A stretch of DNA of 64,000 bases from Acanthococcus lagerstroemiae (Eukaryota > Arthropoda > Insecta > Hemiptera > Eriococcidae). The translations under genes and the position numbers were made by a program. Positions 11,601-22,967 of the stretch are shown here, in pieces. Numbering within the stretch: position 1 is the stretch's first letter; the number at the start of each line of letters is the position of its first letter. The stretch is from the NCBI GenBank assembly GCA_031841125.1, contig CM063109.1, positions 8,966,321-9,030,320 of the forward strand, given 5' to 3'. Below the pieces are notes generated by a model that saw only the letters and a list, made by a program, of their open reading frames with translations, ran no database searches and was not told where the DNA came from.

Positions 11601-12809
11601 AACACAGCAGATAAAATGTCTTCAGTCATTAAACGTAATTATCATAGAAAATAGTTACAAATCGGTTCACGTCCAAAGACGGTGAAGCTGTAATATGCAA
11701 TGTACAGAAGCCTCCGGAATTTCGGTAATTTTTACAACAGGAAAGAAAGCTTAGCACTATTGATTTAGCCTATTGATTACAATCGTATTCTGAATGGAAA
11801 CTGGTCGCAGAAAACCTACGCCTTCCCCATCTATAGCAATCGAGTACCGATTTTCATGAAGGTCTTATTTTACAATAGAAGCTATATACACGACAGAATC
11901 TAGACACCCGATACTCAACTGCACCGGTTCAAAACTGAGTTTGAATTTGGACTGGCTCAATTTTGAAGAATCAACTTGACTATCACGGGTCCCACATCGA
12001 GTACCTACTGGAGCGAATACTCGCGCAACGCTTCACCTACAGGATTCTCACGACGGTTCCTGTCTCAATCCTTCTTGGTGAGACAATACTCAAATGACCA
12101 GAGTATTCGCCGAAGTACTCGATAAATAAGTTAGTGCAGGATTCTAGCAGCAGATATCGAAGAGAATGGTTCGAAATGATGAGACTTCCGGTTGAATATC
12201 TCAATAAAATCGGTGGGTCGAGTAAGCGTTACTACCAAAACCCGAGCCCGCTTCCGGAATCCGGACCAGATTCTTACATTCCGGATTTAAATCAAAATTC
12301 CGCAAGAGCTTACGGAGAAGCAATCGATTCTCTAAGTACACAGCAAGGACGGATAGAAATGGTGGGCCGGTGGGCCAAGGCCCATTGGGCCGTCGTCCAA
12401 AAGGGTAAGAAGGGCCGGTCAGCCAGTGGCATTCAGTAATAATTAACACAAAAATTTATGCATGTGAGCTGTTTTCACGTTTCTTTCCCAGGCCACTACA
12501 AAAGCCCTATCCGCTCCTGGTACACAGGGTGACCACTTAAACTTTTCCCTAAAAAAAACTCTGAAAAAGTGATCTAAAAATGGACAAAAATTCGAGTTTT
12601 AACCTCTTACGTACTAATTTTAGTGGGGTTGCGTTATACGGTCGGAACAAAATTCTGTTTATTATTCTTTTCCACAAAGTAAGCTCAAAAATCACAATTC
12701 AAATATTCGACGCGGAAAATACTATTAGGCACGAATTAAAAAAAAAAAAATGTATAGATTAAGATACTTTCCAAACCACGATTCATATTTCAAAAGAAAT
12801 ACTCTGGTC
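11601..12809. other. Unassigned, upstream of visible RNASEH1 exons
   Basis: The missing 5' exon or exons of the minus-strand RNASEH1 should lie here or further upstream. I could not identify them. The overlapping open frames around 12134-12449 look like chance frames. Confidence 0.3.
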
Positions 12810-13072
12810 CAGTGGCGGATCTAGAAATTTTCCAAGGAGGGTGTTTTGAAATGAAAGCTTTTTCCACCTCTGTCCCCTAAAAAATCGAGATGGATGTCAT
12901 TTTTAATAGTTTTTGAAGACAAGTTTCATAATGTGATTAAATCGTTTCCAAATGAACACTGTAGACAGTAGTACTGCAGATACTCAAAAACAACAGCAAA
13001 ACTCAGGCTTTTTTCTTCTTCTTCGGCCCGAAGGGGTGTCCGCCCCTCCCCCTCTACATAGATTCGCCGTTG
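12810..13072. mobile_element. Non-autonomous hAT-like element, 263 bp
   Basis: The ends are CAGTGGCGGATCTAGA and the imperfect complement CTACATAGATTCGCCGTTG. A perfect 8 bp target-site duplication, CTCTGGTC, lies at 12802-12809 and 13073-13080. An 8 bp duplication with a CAGTGGCG-type end is the hAT signature. There is no transposase frame. Confidence 0.85.
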
Positions 13073-13080
13073 CTCTGGTC

Positions 13081-14430
13081 CAAAAATCATTGATAATCAT
13101 TTCTTCTTCAAGGATGTTCTCACTTTTTAATAGCACACATTCATGATGTAATATTGTATTATCTATTTCATTAATAGGTATTCAGTAAGTTTGAAATCTT
13201 TTCAACATCTTCAGCAAAATATTAGGATCACTTTTAACGTTCTTTCGGTTTTAGGAACCTCATAAAACTCAGAGCTGACATTTCTGATTGACTTCAGCAT
13301 TTAAAAAATGAATATTCTGCCATAGCTAAATAGTTCTTTTGATAAAAAAATCCCACTTCTCTCTTTCATTAGTTAATAGAGGAAAGTTCAGCTTTCACCT
13401 TTTTAGGTATGACTACTTCTTTGACAGGGGATTCTTCAAACTTCACACAAAAGAAATGTTGGATGGTTTCATAACACGATGACGGTGTTCATACATTTAT
13501 GAGTTTACTTCAATAAAACAGAATGAATGAGTTTACGCAATCTGCTATTTAATAGTGGCGGTTTCACTTTCGGTAGGAAAACCCAAAAAAAATTGTCTAG
13601 ATGCAGGACTCTGTTCGATTTTATTTTTACTGAGTTTCTCACAAAGTCAAGTAAAGAACTGAAATGTATTTGGTATTTTTACAGGTGACAATTTCAATTT
13701 TTCTAAAATGATACGGATATCGTCAGATTAATTTAAGACCTTCTAAGTCCCAATTTTGGCAAAATTACTTTTTTGTTGATTGAGATAGCAGTGACTGTAC
13801 CGCACCCTATGATAATAGCCAAAACATTCTAAAACGACTTTAAAAAATTTTAAGGAGTGAAAAAAATGTGTAACATTTGAATAAATGGCCCTCCTCAATC
13901 TCGTCTGTAAAATTTGCATAATGGCACTCAGAAGGTTTTATAATTAAGCTGACGATATCAGCTTATCGCTTAGGGCATTTACTGTCCATTTTCGAGTGAG
14001 AAAGAACTTGGTAACATTCTGTTTTTCGGGTGTAACAATCCATAGATCAGCCCTACCCTGGTTGTTGAACCTTTTCCTTTGCTATTCTGAACTTACAGAA
14101 TTCCCTTAAAAAATCCCCCCCCCTCCTCTCACAGGTTTATCCGACACATTTGCAAGAAATTCTGGACCACTTTCCTGACCGAATCCTATGCTTCACTGAT
14201 AGTTCAAAAAGTACAAACGACGCACCGCTTATGCATACTCCATAGATAGTCTACACTACACTCCTTCCGACTAAAAAAAAACAGCTTCCATCTACACAGC
14301 CAAATTCCATGCTATCCTACAGTGCATAGTCACGATCTCCTCGCTCGAAGACCCGCCCACCCCCACCCACTATCTGGTTCCCTCAGATTCACTTTTCTCC
14401 ATAAGGTCTATTTCTAGGGGGGAGGGGTCC
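13081..14430. other. No gene recognised
   Basis: AT-rich sequence without a convincing exon, RNA gene or inverted-repeat element on either strand. Confidence 0.35.
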
Positions 14431-14500
14431 TGATTGGCCGAGTGGATAGCGCGTTGGTCTCGGTATCCGAAGGTCCCGGGTTTGAACTCACGCAGCAACT
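14431..14500 (+). pseudogene. tRNA-like sequence (SINE head or tRNA pseudogene)
   Basis: Box A TGGCCGAGTGG (14435-14445) and box B-like GGGTTTGAACTC (14478-14489) are 32 bases apart, as in a tRNA. The D-arm reads like a normal tRNA, but the anticodon arm does not fold into a proper 7-base loop. It is followed by a non-tRNA tail that runs into LINE sequence near 14588, so a tRNA-derived SINE head is more likely than a working tRNA. Confidence 0.55.
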
Positions 14501-14587
14501 CGCCAAATTTCAACCTAGGCCGGTTTTTCGGCCAGAAGAAAAGAGGGCTCAGACAGCCATAACAGCCTCCCCGGCGTCCCTGAAATA

Positions 14588-15797
14588 ATGCTCGAAAAGG
14601 CGGATTCTAGGGCTCGGGTTGAGAGTAAATTAGAAATAGTAAGGTTTATTTCTGATCGCCTTTCAACGCATATTCTCGTCCAACACATCCATCTCATTCT
14701 CCATCTTATTTCCTTCACCACCAAGAGCTTTTCACTCATCTGGATCCCAAGCCATATTGATATCTCAGGAAATGAGGCAGTTGATCAAGCAGCACAGCAA
14801 GCTACACAGCTCCCATACATCACTCGTCACCTCCCTATTTCAACAGATCTCACATTCGCAAGACCATTTTACGTAAGTGGTTCAAAGCGGTTGGAACCGG
14901 GTGTCGGGTTTCGTTTCGGCCATCATGCGACGGAAGATGGAGGCTGAGTGGTCGAGACAGAGGACGCAAGGAGGAGGAGAAGCTGGACTTGCTGCTGCTG
15001 CTGCGGCGGCGGATACCATCCAGCGAAGCTCGCCCGCAGTGCAATGGCTGGAGCTTCAATCAGACGAGTCTCACACGACGAGTGAGTGAAGAGGAAGAGG
15101 CAGCGCGTCCGGCAGCGGGGGACCTGAAATTTCCAGGCGAGCGCTCTGGAAGTGCGGACCTCGGTCAGTAGGGAACCCCGTGGTGGCCCTGGCAGGACGC
15201 GCGCACCGTTCCGGCCAGGAGAAATGGAGGCTCGGGCCCGGCCCCAAAGTGTTCCCCTCGGTACTGATGCGATGCCCGAAAGGGTAAATTCCGGTGCCGG
15301 GGGTGCGGTGTCTCAGGGACCACTTTGGCATGCGTGCATCGGCATACGTCCCACCACACCATTAAGTGGTTCAAAGAGTGGCGGCATCAAGACTCTTGCG
15401 CAACAAACTCGCACAAATCAAGCTTACACCTGTCCCCTGGCCAACGTCCCAACGTTCCTCCCGCCGCGAGGAAGTTATCATCTCGCGCCTAAGGATTGGA
15501 CATACTTGCCTCACACATACGCATCTTCTTACTAACCTGTATCCCCTGAACTACCCACACTGTGAAGATGAAGACCCTCTCTCACTGCGGATCACCTCTT
15601 CTCATGCCCCTCTCTTACTTGCCTTCGTAACTCTCGCCACGTCCCCCAGTCGAATTTTGGCCCTCTACAATTCCCACAAGCACATAAACACCCTCACCTA
15701 CCTTTCTGCTGCTGGATACCTCTGCGACACACAGACAACAACTCTTCTAGAGCCCACAGCCCAAGAGTGTAGCTCCGTGGCTCGATAATAATAAAAT
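14588..15797 (+). mobile_element. LINE fragment: RNase H domain and 3' end
   Basis: The protein read from 14588 contains FSLIWIPSHIDISGNEAVDQ, the C-terminal RNase H motif of I/Jockey-type non-LTR retrotransposons. After the 475 bp insertion at 14888-15362 the frame resumes from about 15366, with SRLRIGHTCLTHTHLLTNLY and the paired-cysteine region that follows in such elements. The copy ends at 15797 in an A-rich TAATAATAAAATAAA tail. Endonuclease and reverse transcriptase are missing, so it is 5' truncated and dead. It differs from the LINE pair at 18405-25057. Confidence 0.8.
14888..15362 (+). mobile_element. SINE-like GC-rich insertion, copy C (475 bp)
   Basis: This GC-rich insertion splits the LINE RNase H region. 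The 14 bp direct repeat TAAGTGGTTCAAAG flanks it at 14874-14887 and 15363-15376. A duplication of that length is typical of target-primed reverse transcription. Its right part matches the other family copies. Its left part, CGGCCATCATG and after, matches the far end of the 58397-58792 copy in the opposite orientation, so these two are the longest copies. No A-tail is visible. The open frames within it are probably incidental. Confidence 0.8.
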
Positions 15798-15844
15798 AAA
15801 GTAAGAAAGTGAATTGGCACCCCCTAAAAACAAAGTAGGGCATT

Positions 15845-16435
15845 CATGAGTAAAATAACGCAAAGCTTCAACAAATTCTGCAGTTTCATCACCAATTTCA
15901 TCAAGACCTTTTGAAAAGGCATTGTGGACGTTGTGTACATTGCAAGTCCCTATGTTCAATATATTTTTAGAATGTACAACCTTTACTTTCTCATTGAATA
16001 ACCCGAACACTGGTTTGTCAACATTGGGACCACCTGGGTCCAACATTAACAAATTTTTCAGCGGCAAGTGAAACTTATCCACACCCGATCAAATGGATTG
16101 AAAAATGACTTTAGCTACATCGGAGCCTAGGAAAATTGTTTCTAAATGAGCAACTCTCACCTTGTTCTTACTTTCAGACCAAAGTCTTATACAAATTTGT
16201 ACAACTCTTTCTTATTAGCGACATTCGACATTTCGTCATACAGAAGAGTATAAGCATTAGTTTTTAAGGCATCCTCGAATAAACTAACTTCTGTTATCAG
16301 GTATTGGGTTTTCGTTTTATTCGAACTCGTGGTGTTCACTCCTTGAGTTTTGGAAAACATGACGTTGAATAGCAAAGTTATATCGTCACACGATCGCAAA
16401 CTGAAAATACTTGCAACTATACTTTCAGCACCCAC
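15845..16435 (-). pseudogene. Decayed hAT-type transposase remnant
   Basis: Minus-strand frames read, in order, KTNAYTLLYDEMSNVANKKEL (within 16435-16187), then KNKVRVAHLETIFLG, a stop near 16090, and DKFHLPLKNLLMLDPGGPN ... NIGTCNVHNVHNAFSKGLDE. From memory this arrangement matches the hAT-derived DUF4371/ZBED5-like transposase family seen in many insect genomes. At least one frameshift (near 16187) and one stop break it, and the N- and C-terminal parts are absent. Confidence 0.65.
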
Positions 16436-16439
16436 AGGA

Positions 16440-17041
16440 TTTCAGCTCTCGTTGTAGCATCATTACGACACAAATGAGCTGGAAATCAGGAGTAACTGAA
16501 ACACTCCTTCAAGGAAACAAAGCCTCTGATACTAATTTGAAGCTGATACACTATCTACTTGTACGCTATTCTGGAGCATAATATCGTGCCCGTCGATGCT
16601 CAGTTGACTACATGGTACGCTCCACATAGTCGGATTCGGCATCCATGGGCACCATGTGCTCCAATATGGCGTACGCGCGTGCTTGGGCTTATAACGTGCT
16701 TTACTCAGAGCAGCTGAAGAGCTGATGTACTTAAACGGGACCTGAATTTCCAGTTGAGAGTTTGGAAGCTCAGCCACAAAATTAGTTTGATAATTTGGAG
16801 GAGGAAAATGAAAACGATGAATTAATGATCACACTTTAAAAAGAAAAAAATGACCAAGTCGCCACCCTGAAAGTTGCATGAATAGAATGCGAAACTGGGA
16901 AGGAAGCCGGTTCCTTAGGCCTGGCTCGGATTAGCCCCCGATTCCAGATCAATAGCACTTTAACATTAGAAGTGAAGTAAAAATTAAAGTTCTGAATAAT
17001 TTACAGCTTACGTCTAACGTGCTAATTCGTTTCTTCAATAT
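16440..17041. other. No gene recognised
   Basis: A motif around 16585-16610 (GCCCGTCGATGC...TTGACTACA) recurs near 54177-54200, so part of this stretch is dispersed repeat. No coding exon is evident. Confidence 0.35.
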
Positions 17042-17045
17042 AAAT

Positions 17046-17293
17046 GGACGCTGTGAAGCGTAACAGAACCAAGCGACCATTTGTTGACAAAAAGAGTAAT
17101 TAGTATCGTTGGAAAGAGCGTACAAAGTAGTTCCTCGAAATTGAGCCCCGATTCAAAAATGGTGTACTCGCATTGAAACAAGCTCATCAGTAAACGCTAT
17201 GTCATAAAGTTTCTACCTGGCACTTGAACTTCGAATCACGTGTTCTTAAAAGACAGATTTTGTCTTTTGGTCCTGTTGCACTTAACAGCGTCC
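17046..17293. mobile_element. GGACGCTGT-family MITE, intact copy 2 (248 bp)
   Basis: The ends GGACGCTGTGAAGCG and TTAACAGCGTCC are inverted repeats, with further matches inward (AGAACCAAGCGAC against GTCTTTTGGTCCTGT). AAAT flanks it at 17042-17045 and 17294-17297. It is colinear with the outer element at 8770-9872 and with the fragment ending at 28888. Confidence 0.85.
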
Positions 17294-17297
17294 AAAT

Positions 17298-18404
17298 TAA
17301 TATGAAGAGGTACTTACTGTCGTCATCCATTATTTATTACGGTTTTCAAAAACAATGTTTCAACGGTAAGTAAGTCTGAAATAACGTATGTAATTCAAAT
17401 ACTTTATCGTTTATCTAGTAACCGAACAGCGAACATATAGCACAACCGGTAACGGCGAATAGACAAATCCGAATTCGAATGGCAACATCAACCGAAACGA
17501 ACCAACGACAGTCTAACGTTGACCTTGACGATTCTTAGAAAACCTTTACACTGTTCTGTACTCTGTAGTAAGCAGCCGAAAGGCAGGAGGCGCAGGACAG
17601 AAAGAAACTACGCAAAAAACACTTGCAAGCTCGGTCTCATCATACACTCATCGGGAGGGGAATGGCTGGAAGGGTAGAGATCACGATCACTGTGAAAATT
17701 ACGATAGAGAGAAAGAAGGAAGCAGCTTTATATAATTACACATCATCACCACACCCGGAGATCTGAATTCAGGGGAAATGGTCTTTTCAACACGAGGAGA
17801 CAAAAACAAAACTAAAATTCGTTACAGGGTACACTCGAAGTGCTGTCTACGCGAGTATACGAGATTTTCAGTTAGTTACTCTGGTGTCATATTTTTGGTT
17901 TAAAAACTTGAAGAATCAGTGCGGGAACCTAGAATTTTGGAAGTATAAAAAACAGAAATCGGAAGTCGGAAGTGTCTGGTTATTCAGTTGAAGTTATTAC
18001 ACACGACTCCAACCCGTATATTTTCAAAATATCATCCGTGCTAAAATGTCTGACATTATTTGGGGTGAAGAGAGATATGCTGTCGAAGATTAAAGGGTAT
18101 AGACACATGCGTTGTGGTCTGCAATTTTAATTGCAAGAAACTGATCTCAAGACAACTCATTTTTCAATTTCTGGTGGCATTTTCGTTTCTGTGCAAAAAT
18201 GGACGCTAAAAGTACTTTGTAAAATTTAGTAAAACTAATGCTAATTTGTTCCTCCTTCTTCCTCGCTATTAAAAACTGAATCTTTTGAAATCAAGTCAAA
18301 CAACGGGAACCTGAAATATTTTTTGATTAGTCGGGGGAAAAATGGAAAGAGTACAAGATCCCGTGTGGGGACGAGTAGTAGAATTTTCCCACGGTAACCC
18401 CGCC
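17298..18404. other. No gene recognised
   Basis: Mixed AT-rich sequence between a MITE and the first LINE copy. No exon with a recognisable product is seen on either strand. Confidence 0.35.
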
Positions 18405-21400
18405 TACTGAGGGAACAAGACGAAGATGGTGATATGCTCACTATATTTCCCATCAGACTCTCGGGACCCTACCCCAACTGATGAGCTCAGGGAACTGGTG
18501 GAATATTGTGTGAGGGAAAAGCTGGACCTTCTTGTCGGATGCGATGCCAACTCGCACCATACTATTTGGGGGAGTACAGGCACAAATCCGAGAGGGAAAG
18601 GGCTAGTGGACTACCTTGCGACACAGGATCTGCTGGTTCTGAATGAGGGGAGCAAGCCGAGTAAGGCAAGAAGTTACAGACATAACACTCTGTAATTCCA
18701 AATCTAAGGACCGAGTCCAGGGATGGAGAGTGTTGGACGAATCGTCTGCATCGGATCACCGATACATCCAATACCAGTCAGACACCTAAGGAGGAACAAA
18801 CAGCTATTAGGAACCCTAGGAAAACAAACTGGGGAGGCTTCAAAGATGATTTAGAAAGTCTGACGAGGTACAACTGACAACTGGTTCAGAACGTGGGCGA
18901 CCTGGAAGCACAAGCCAGCATACTGGATGGTGCACTCCAGGACGCCTATGAGAAGAACTGTGAGCCTCCTAAAATGATAAAATCACGCAAAACCATCTGG
19001 TGGACAGCAGAGTTGGGGAAACGTAGGAAAGACACTCGAAGAGGGCTGAGGGCTTCATTGAAAAATAATACACCACTGAGAACTATATCATGAAGCCCAA
19101 AAAGCGTATAAAAAGGCAGTCAAACAAGCCAAAACAGAGGGGTGGAGACGTTTCTGCGAATCTATAGAAAAAATACCGGAGACGGCACGCCTGCAAAAAC
19201 TTCTCAGTGAGGAAAGGAGGGTGGAAAAGGGGCTGCTCGAACTCCCGACAGGTGGTTTTTCTACCACCCGAGAGAAGCAATTGAGCACCTCATTGACACG
19301 CACTTTCCCAAAGCAAAAATCATGGAAAATACACAGCCACAGCCAGGAGCCAAGTGTGTGCAAAGCGGAACGGATTGGGAAACGAAGAAGGAGGTGGTTA
19401 TACCAGACTGGGTATGTTGGGCGGTAAACACATTCTCGCCGTACATAGCACCAGGCTCAGATGAAATCGATCCAGTCTGCCTACAGACAGGACTAGAGAC
19501 CATAATGGCGTTCGTTAATTAGGGTCCTCGGAGCATCATCAGCCCTAGGGCACCTTGCAAAATTGTGGAGGGGTGTGAGAGTGGTGTATTTGCCTAAACC
19601 AGGCAGAGACCCCTGTAAGGCCAAATCCTACAGGCCGATAAGTCTCTCATCATTCATGCTAAAAACCTTGGAATGACTAATAGACAGGCACCGAAGAGAG
19701 GTTACCCTGAAAAGGTTCCCACTACATGAGAACCAGCACGCATATAGGATAGGCAGATTAGCAGAGTCCTCACTGCACTCGCTTGTTACGGCAATTGAGA
19801 GAGGAATGATTGGCGGAGATCATGTCCTGTCAACATTCATGGATATACAGGGAGCGTTTGACGCGACCTCTCATGAATCAATAGAAACAGCCCTGAGGGA
19901 AAGGGAAGTGAAGGAAAGCTTAATAAACTGGATTGTATCTATGCTAAAAGGCATGGAGATCCGGATAACATACCAACAAGAACGGATCCATGCAGCGACC
20001 ATCAGGGGCTGCTCACAAGGGGGAGTACTCTCTCTCATACTGTGGAGCCTAGTGATGGACAGTCTGCTGGAGGAGTTGAATGGTCAAAAAATACACACGC
20101 AGGGCTACGCTGATGATTTGGCAGTGGGGGTAACCGGCAAATTTCCGGGAACCATCGCCGAGTTAGCGTAGCGGGGACTCCGATGTGTGGAAAAATGGTG
20201 TATGAAAACGGGGTTATCAATAAACCCGGACAAAACTGAGATCACTCTTTTCACATGCAGAAGGAAAGGCAAGGAGTTGATCAAAGTGCAATACAAGGGA
20301 AGACTGTTAGCCCTCACAGGAAAAGTGAAGTACTTAGGAGATATCTTGATTCAAAAACTCTCCTAGAGGGATCACGTTTCAGATAAAATAAGAAAAGGGA
20401 TTGAGGCTCATTGGACTTGCCGCACCTTTGTCGGCAGGACCTGGGGACTCTCCCAAAATGATGCACTGGATATATACTGGTATAATACGTCCCAGAATCG
20501 CATATGCGGCCATTGTGTGGTGGGGCCGGGTCCACCTGGCCAAAGTTAGAGAGGAACTAGACCATCTGCAAAGGCTCGCGTGCATGATGGCAACGGGGGC
20601 AATGAGTACGGTGCCGACTAAGGCACTGGAAAAGCTCCTAAACTTGCCACCACTTCACACTGCTATAGAAGCAGCTGCGATAATGGGAAGGGGGGGGGCT
20701 TATCGTCTGGATCAACCAAACGTTCAGGCCCCAAAAACAGGCCACAGAAGGATATGGGAGATGGCGAGGACGATAGACAAATACTTTGGGATGCCAAAGG
20801 ATAGAATCGCGATGGAACACTTCTTTGACAAGCCGTACCGTGCGCTAATACCCACACGGGGGGCTTGGGAAAAGAGGTGGCCAAGCATTCTAGGAAAGGA
20901 GGAGGATGTGTGGTTTGCACATGCCCCTAAGAATGACCAGTGCGTAGGAATCGGAATCACGAATGCCAAAGGTGCTGACAACTGTTCAGTGACACTAGGC
21001 GAGGGCGTCACTATCCTCCAAGCAGAAGTAATGGCGATCACGGTAGCCATTGATAGAAGCTAGCAAAAGGGCCTTGTTAATAAGTAGATCTATGTCTGTA
21101 AAGACAGTCATCGGCTATTTAAGGCACTATCATCACACTAAACTATATCCCTGGTGGTGGCGGAGTGTGTTAACAAATTATACACCCATTGCTCAGGAGA
21201 ACGGTGTCACCGACACTGCGGCATAAAAGGGAACATGATCGCTGGCAAGCTAGCCAAGGAGGGCATAAAAATAAGGACATGGCAACATCCAGGACCGCTA
21301 TTCTCGAAAAGTTGTTATGCGATGTTATGATAACAACCGTTGTTATAAAAAAGTTTTTGTGAGTTGTTACCGGTTTTTACCCATTTACCGCAATGTTGAA

Positions 21401-21910
21401 TAACATCTCATAACCACGCATAACACCACCTTGGGACTAATTGTTATGAGTGGTTACCGTAACAACTTTTCGAGAATACCGTTCCAGGCCGTGTCTTCCT
21501 GTAGCATACAGCGTCATAAAATCCAAAATAAAGGCTTGGATACGTAAGTAGACGGAAATGCACTGGCGGTTGACCAGTAGCATGAACGTCAGCAAACCAC
21601 TGACAGGGGACGCCCCCAGTAAGTATGACAAGTTCCAATTAGGGCTTGACAGGAAACATGCAAGGCTCATGGTCGGACTACTAACTGGTCATGGGGCCAC
21701 AAAACACACATGGTATGAAATAGGAGTGGCGAAAAGCGGCTCCTGTAGGTACTGTGGAGAAGGGGAAAGAAACCTCGATCCATATCATATGCCAATGCCC
21801 ATCAGCAATAGCCGGGACAAGACGCGAAGCATTACTAGAGTATCCAGCACCCAGTGAAGTCAAAGGAATAGAGCTCAGCAAAATTCTCACTTTGGCTATA
21901 AAAGTGAGGC
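18405..21910 (+). mobile_element. Non-LTR retrotransposon copy 1 (5' truncated, decayed)
   Basis: A LINE of the R1/Jockey-I grade, starting inside the endonuclease. Frame 18426-18695 carries the endonuclease motifs DANSHHTIWGSTGTNPRG and VLNEGSKP. Reverse transcriptase follows, with AFD (19857), QGGVLS and the catalytic GYADDLAV in 19806-20171. The thumb region IAYAAIVWW...LQRLACMMATGAM and the start of RNase H lie in 20401-21063. Later RNase H and a zinc-knuckle-like C...C...H region lie at about 21150-21860. Several stops and frameshifts break the frame. The MITE at 21299-21478 interrupts the RNase H part. It aligns with copy 2 from the endonuclease onward. Confidence 0.85.
21299..21478. 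mobile_element. MITE with perfect 19 bp inverted repeats
   Basis: The ends TATTCTCGAAAAGTTGTTA and TAACAACTTTTCGAGAATA are exact complements. The interior is rich in GTTAT/ATAAC repeats and could form a near-complete hairpin. The flanks share only CCG, so the target duplication is uncertain. The insertion splits a LINE RNase H reading frame and is younger than that LINE. Confidence 0.85.
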
Positions 21911-22097
21911 TACTGAGCTGATCCTTAACAGCAACTTGAGGAATAGTGCAATAGACTGCGAAGTCTGAGTGTTCGGCGCATATTGCGCCACCTCAAATAC
22001 AAATGAACGAACCTTGCCTACTGTAAAATGCGACTAAAAAGGACTTTCAAGGGCTTGCAGCTGGCAAGTGCGGGTTTGACGCACCCGAGGACCGGAT

Positions 22098-22394
22098 CAG
22101 TGCTAAGCAGTAAAAATTTGTTTATTACTTTACATATTTTCTACGCGTAAAATACCAGGTGAAATACATAATATGTAGAAAACTGAAGTTTCTTACGTTG
22201 TCTGTAAAATATGTGTAGAAAACTGTAATATACTCGAATATCCAGCAGATGCCAGCATACTACTTTATGTTTTTGACAAGGTTTTCTACGTTTTTTACGT
22301 ATTTTACATATTTTTTACATCAGTTACCTTTTTTACATGGTTTTTTACACTGATACATAAAAAACTGTTCTTTACGTGTAGAGGCACAACACTG
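22098..22394. mobile_element. Non-autonomous hAT-like element, 297 bp
   Basis: A perfect 8 bp target-site duplication, GACCGGAT, lies at 22090-22097 and 22395-22402. The ends CAGTGCT and the complement of ACACTG are short hAT-like termini. The interior repeats TTTTACAT/TTCTACG motifs and codes for nothing. It sits in the untranslated sequence between the two LINE copies. Confidence 0.75.
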
Positions 22395-22402
22395 GACCGG
22401 AT

Positions 22403-22967
22403 GCTAGTATGTATCAACTTTTTCAGCCCCTACAGTTAAACATGACCTGCGCTCAGAATCTGTGCGTTAGGCGTGGGACCCGACCGTGGGAGCGAGATAA
22501 AAACCCGACGACATAGAGTTAGAGTGGTCGTGTGGCACCGATGACAAAGATGCTCCCCTCGTCCCCTCGTAAAAATGGGTATCAAGTAGTGAGAGCTGTC
22601 TTCAGTGTCGATGTGACCCGCGTATAACAGACGAAGAGTCGCGTACCCCCTTCTTTCAGTTGTCTGTGTCTCAGTACAGCTGCGGGCTTAATCCCGAGGT
22701 TGGTATGACCTATGCCGAGGGGAAGTATGGCTGTTGGGCTACAGCAGTCGCTAATAGGAACCTCTGAGGAATATCGGCTGACCTCCCTCAGTAAGTAAGC
22801 TTGCTGTGGTACTCGAAGCACTGCCACGGTGTACGGTCTATTTCTTCCGGGATTTATGGGAACTATATGGAGACCAAGCAAAAATCTGTCTCTTTTTTTT
22901 GAAGTAAGGAAAGCGAACCTTGGCTGGCAAAAGTCGAACTGACAGGGATGCTAGAGCGTAAAGTACA
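22403..22967 (+). mobile_element. LINE untranslated region between the two copies
   Basis: Non-coding, comparatively GC-rich sequence directly before ORF1 of copy 2. It is most simply the 5' UTR of copy 2. The exact junction with the 3' end of copy 1, somewhere in 21910-22960, could not be placed. Confidence 0.45.

Noticed and set aside
14850..15535. Overlapping open frames on both strands as genes
   Set aside because: They result from the GC-rich SINE-like insertion at 14888-15362 inside a LINE fragment.
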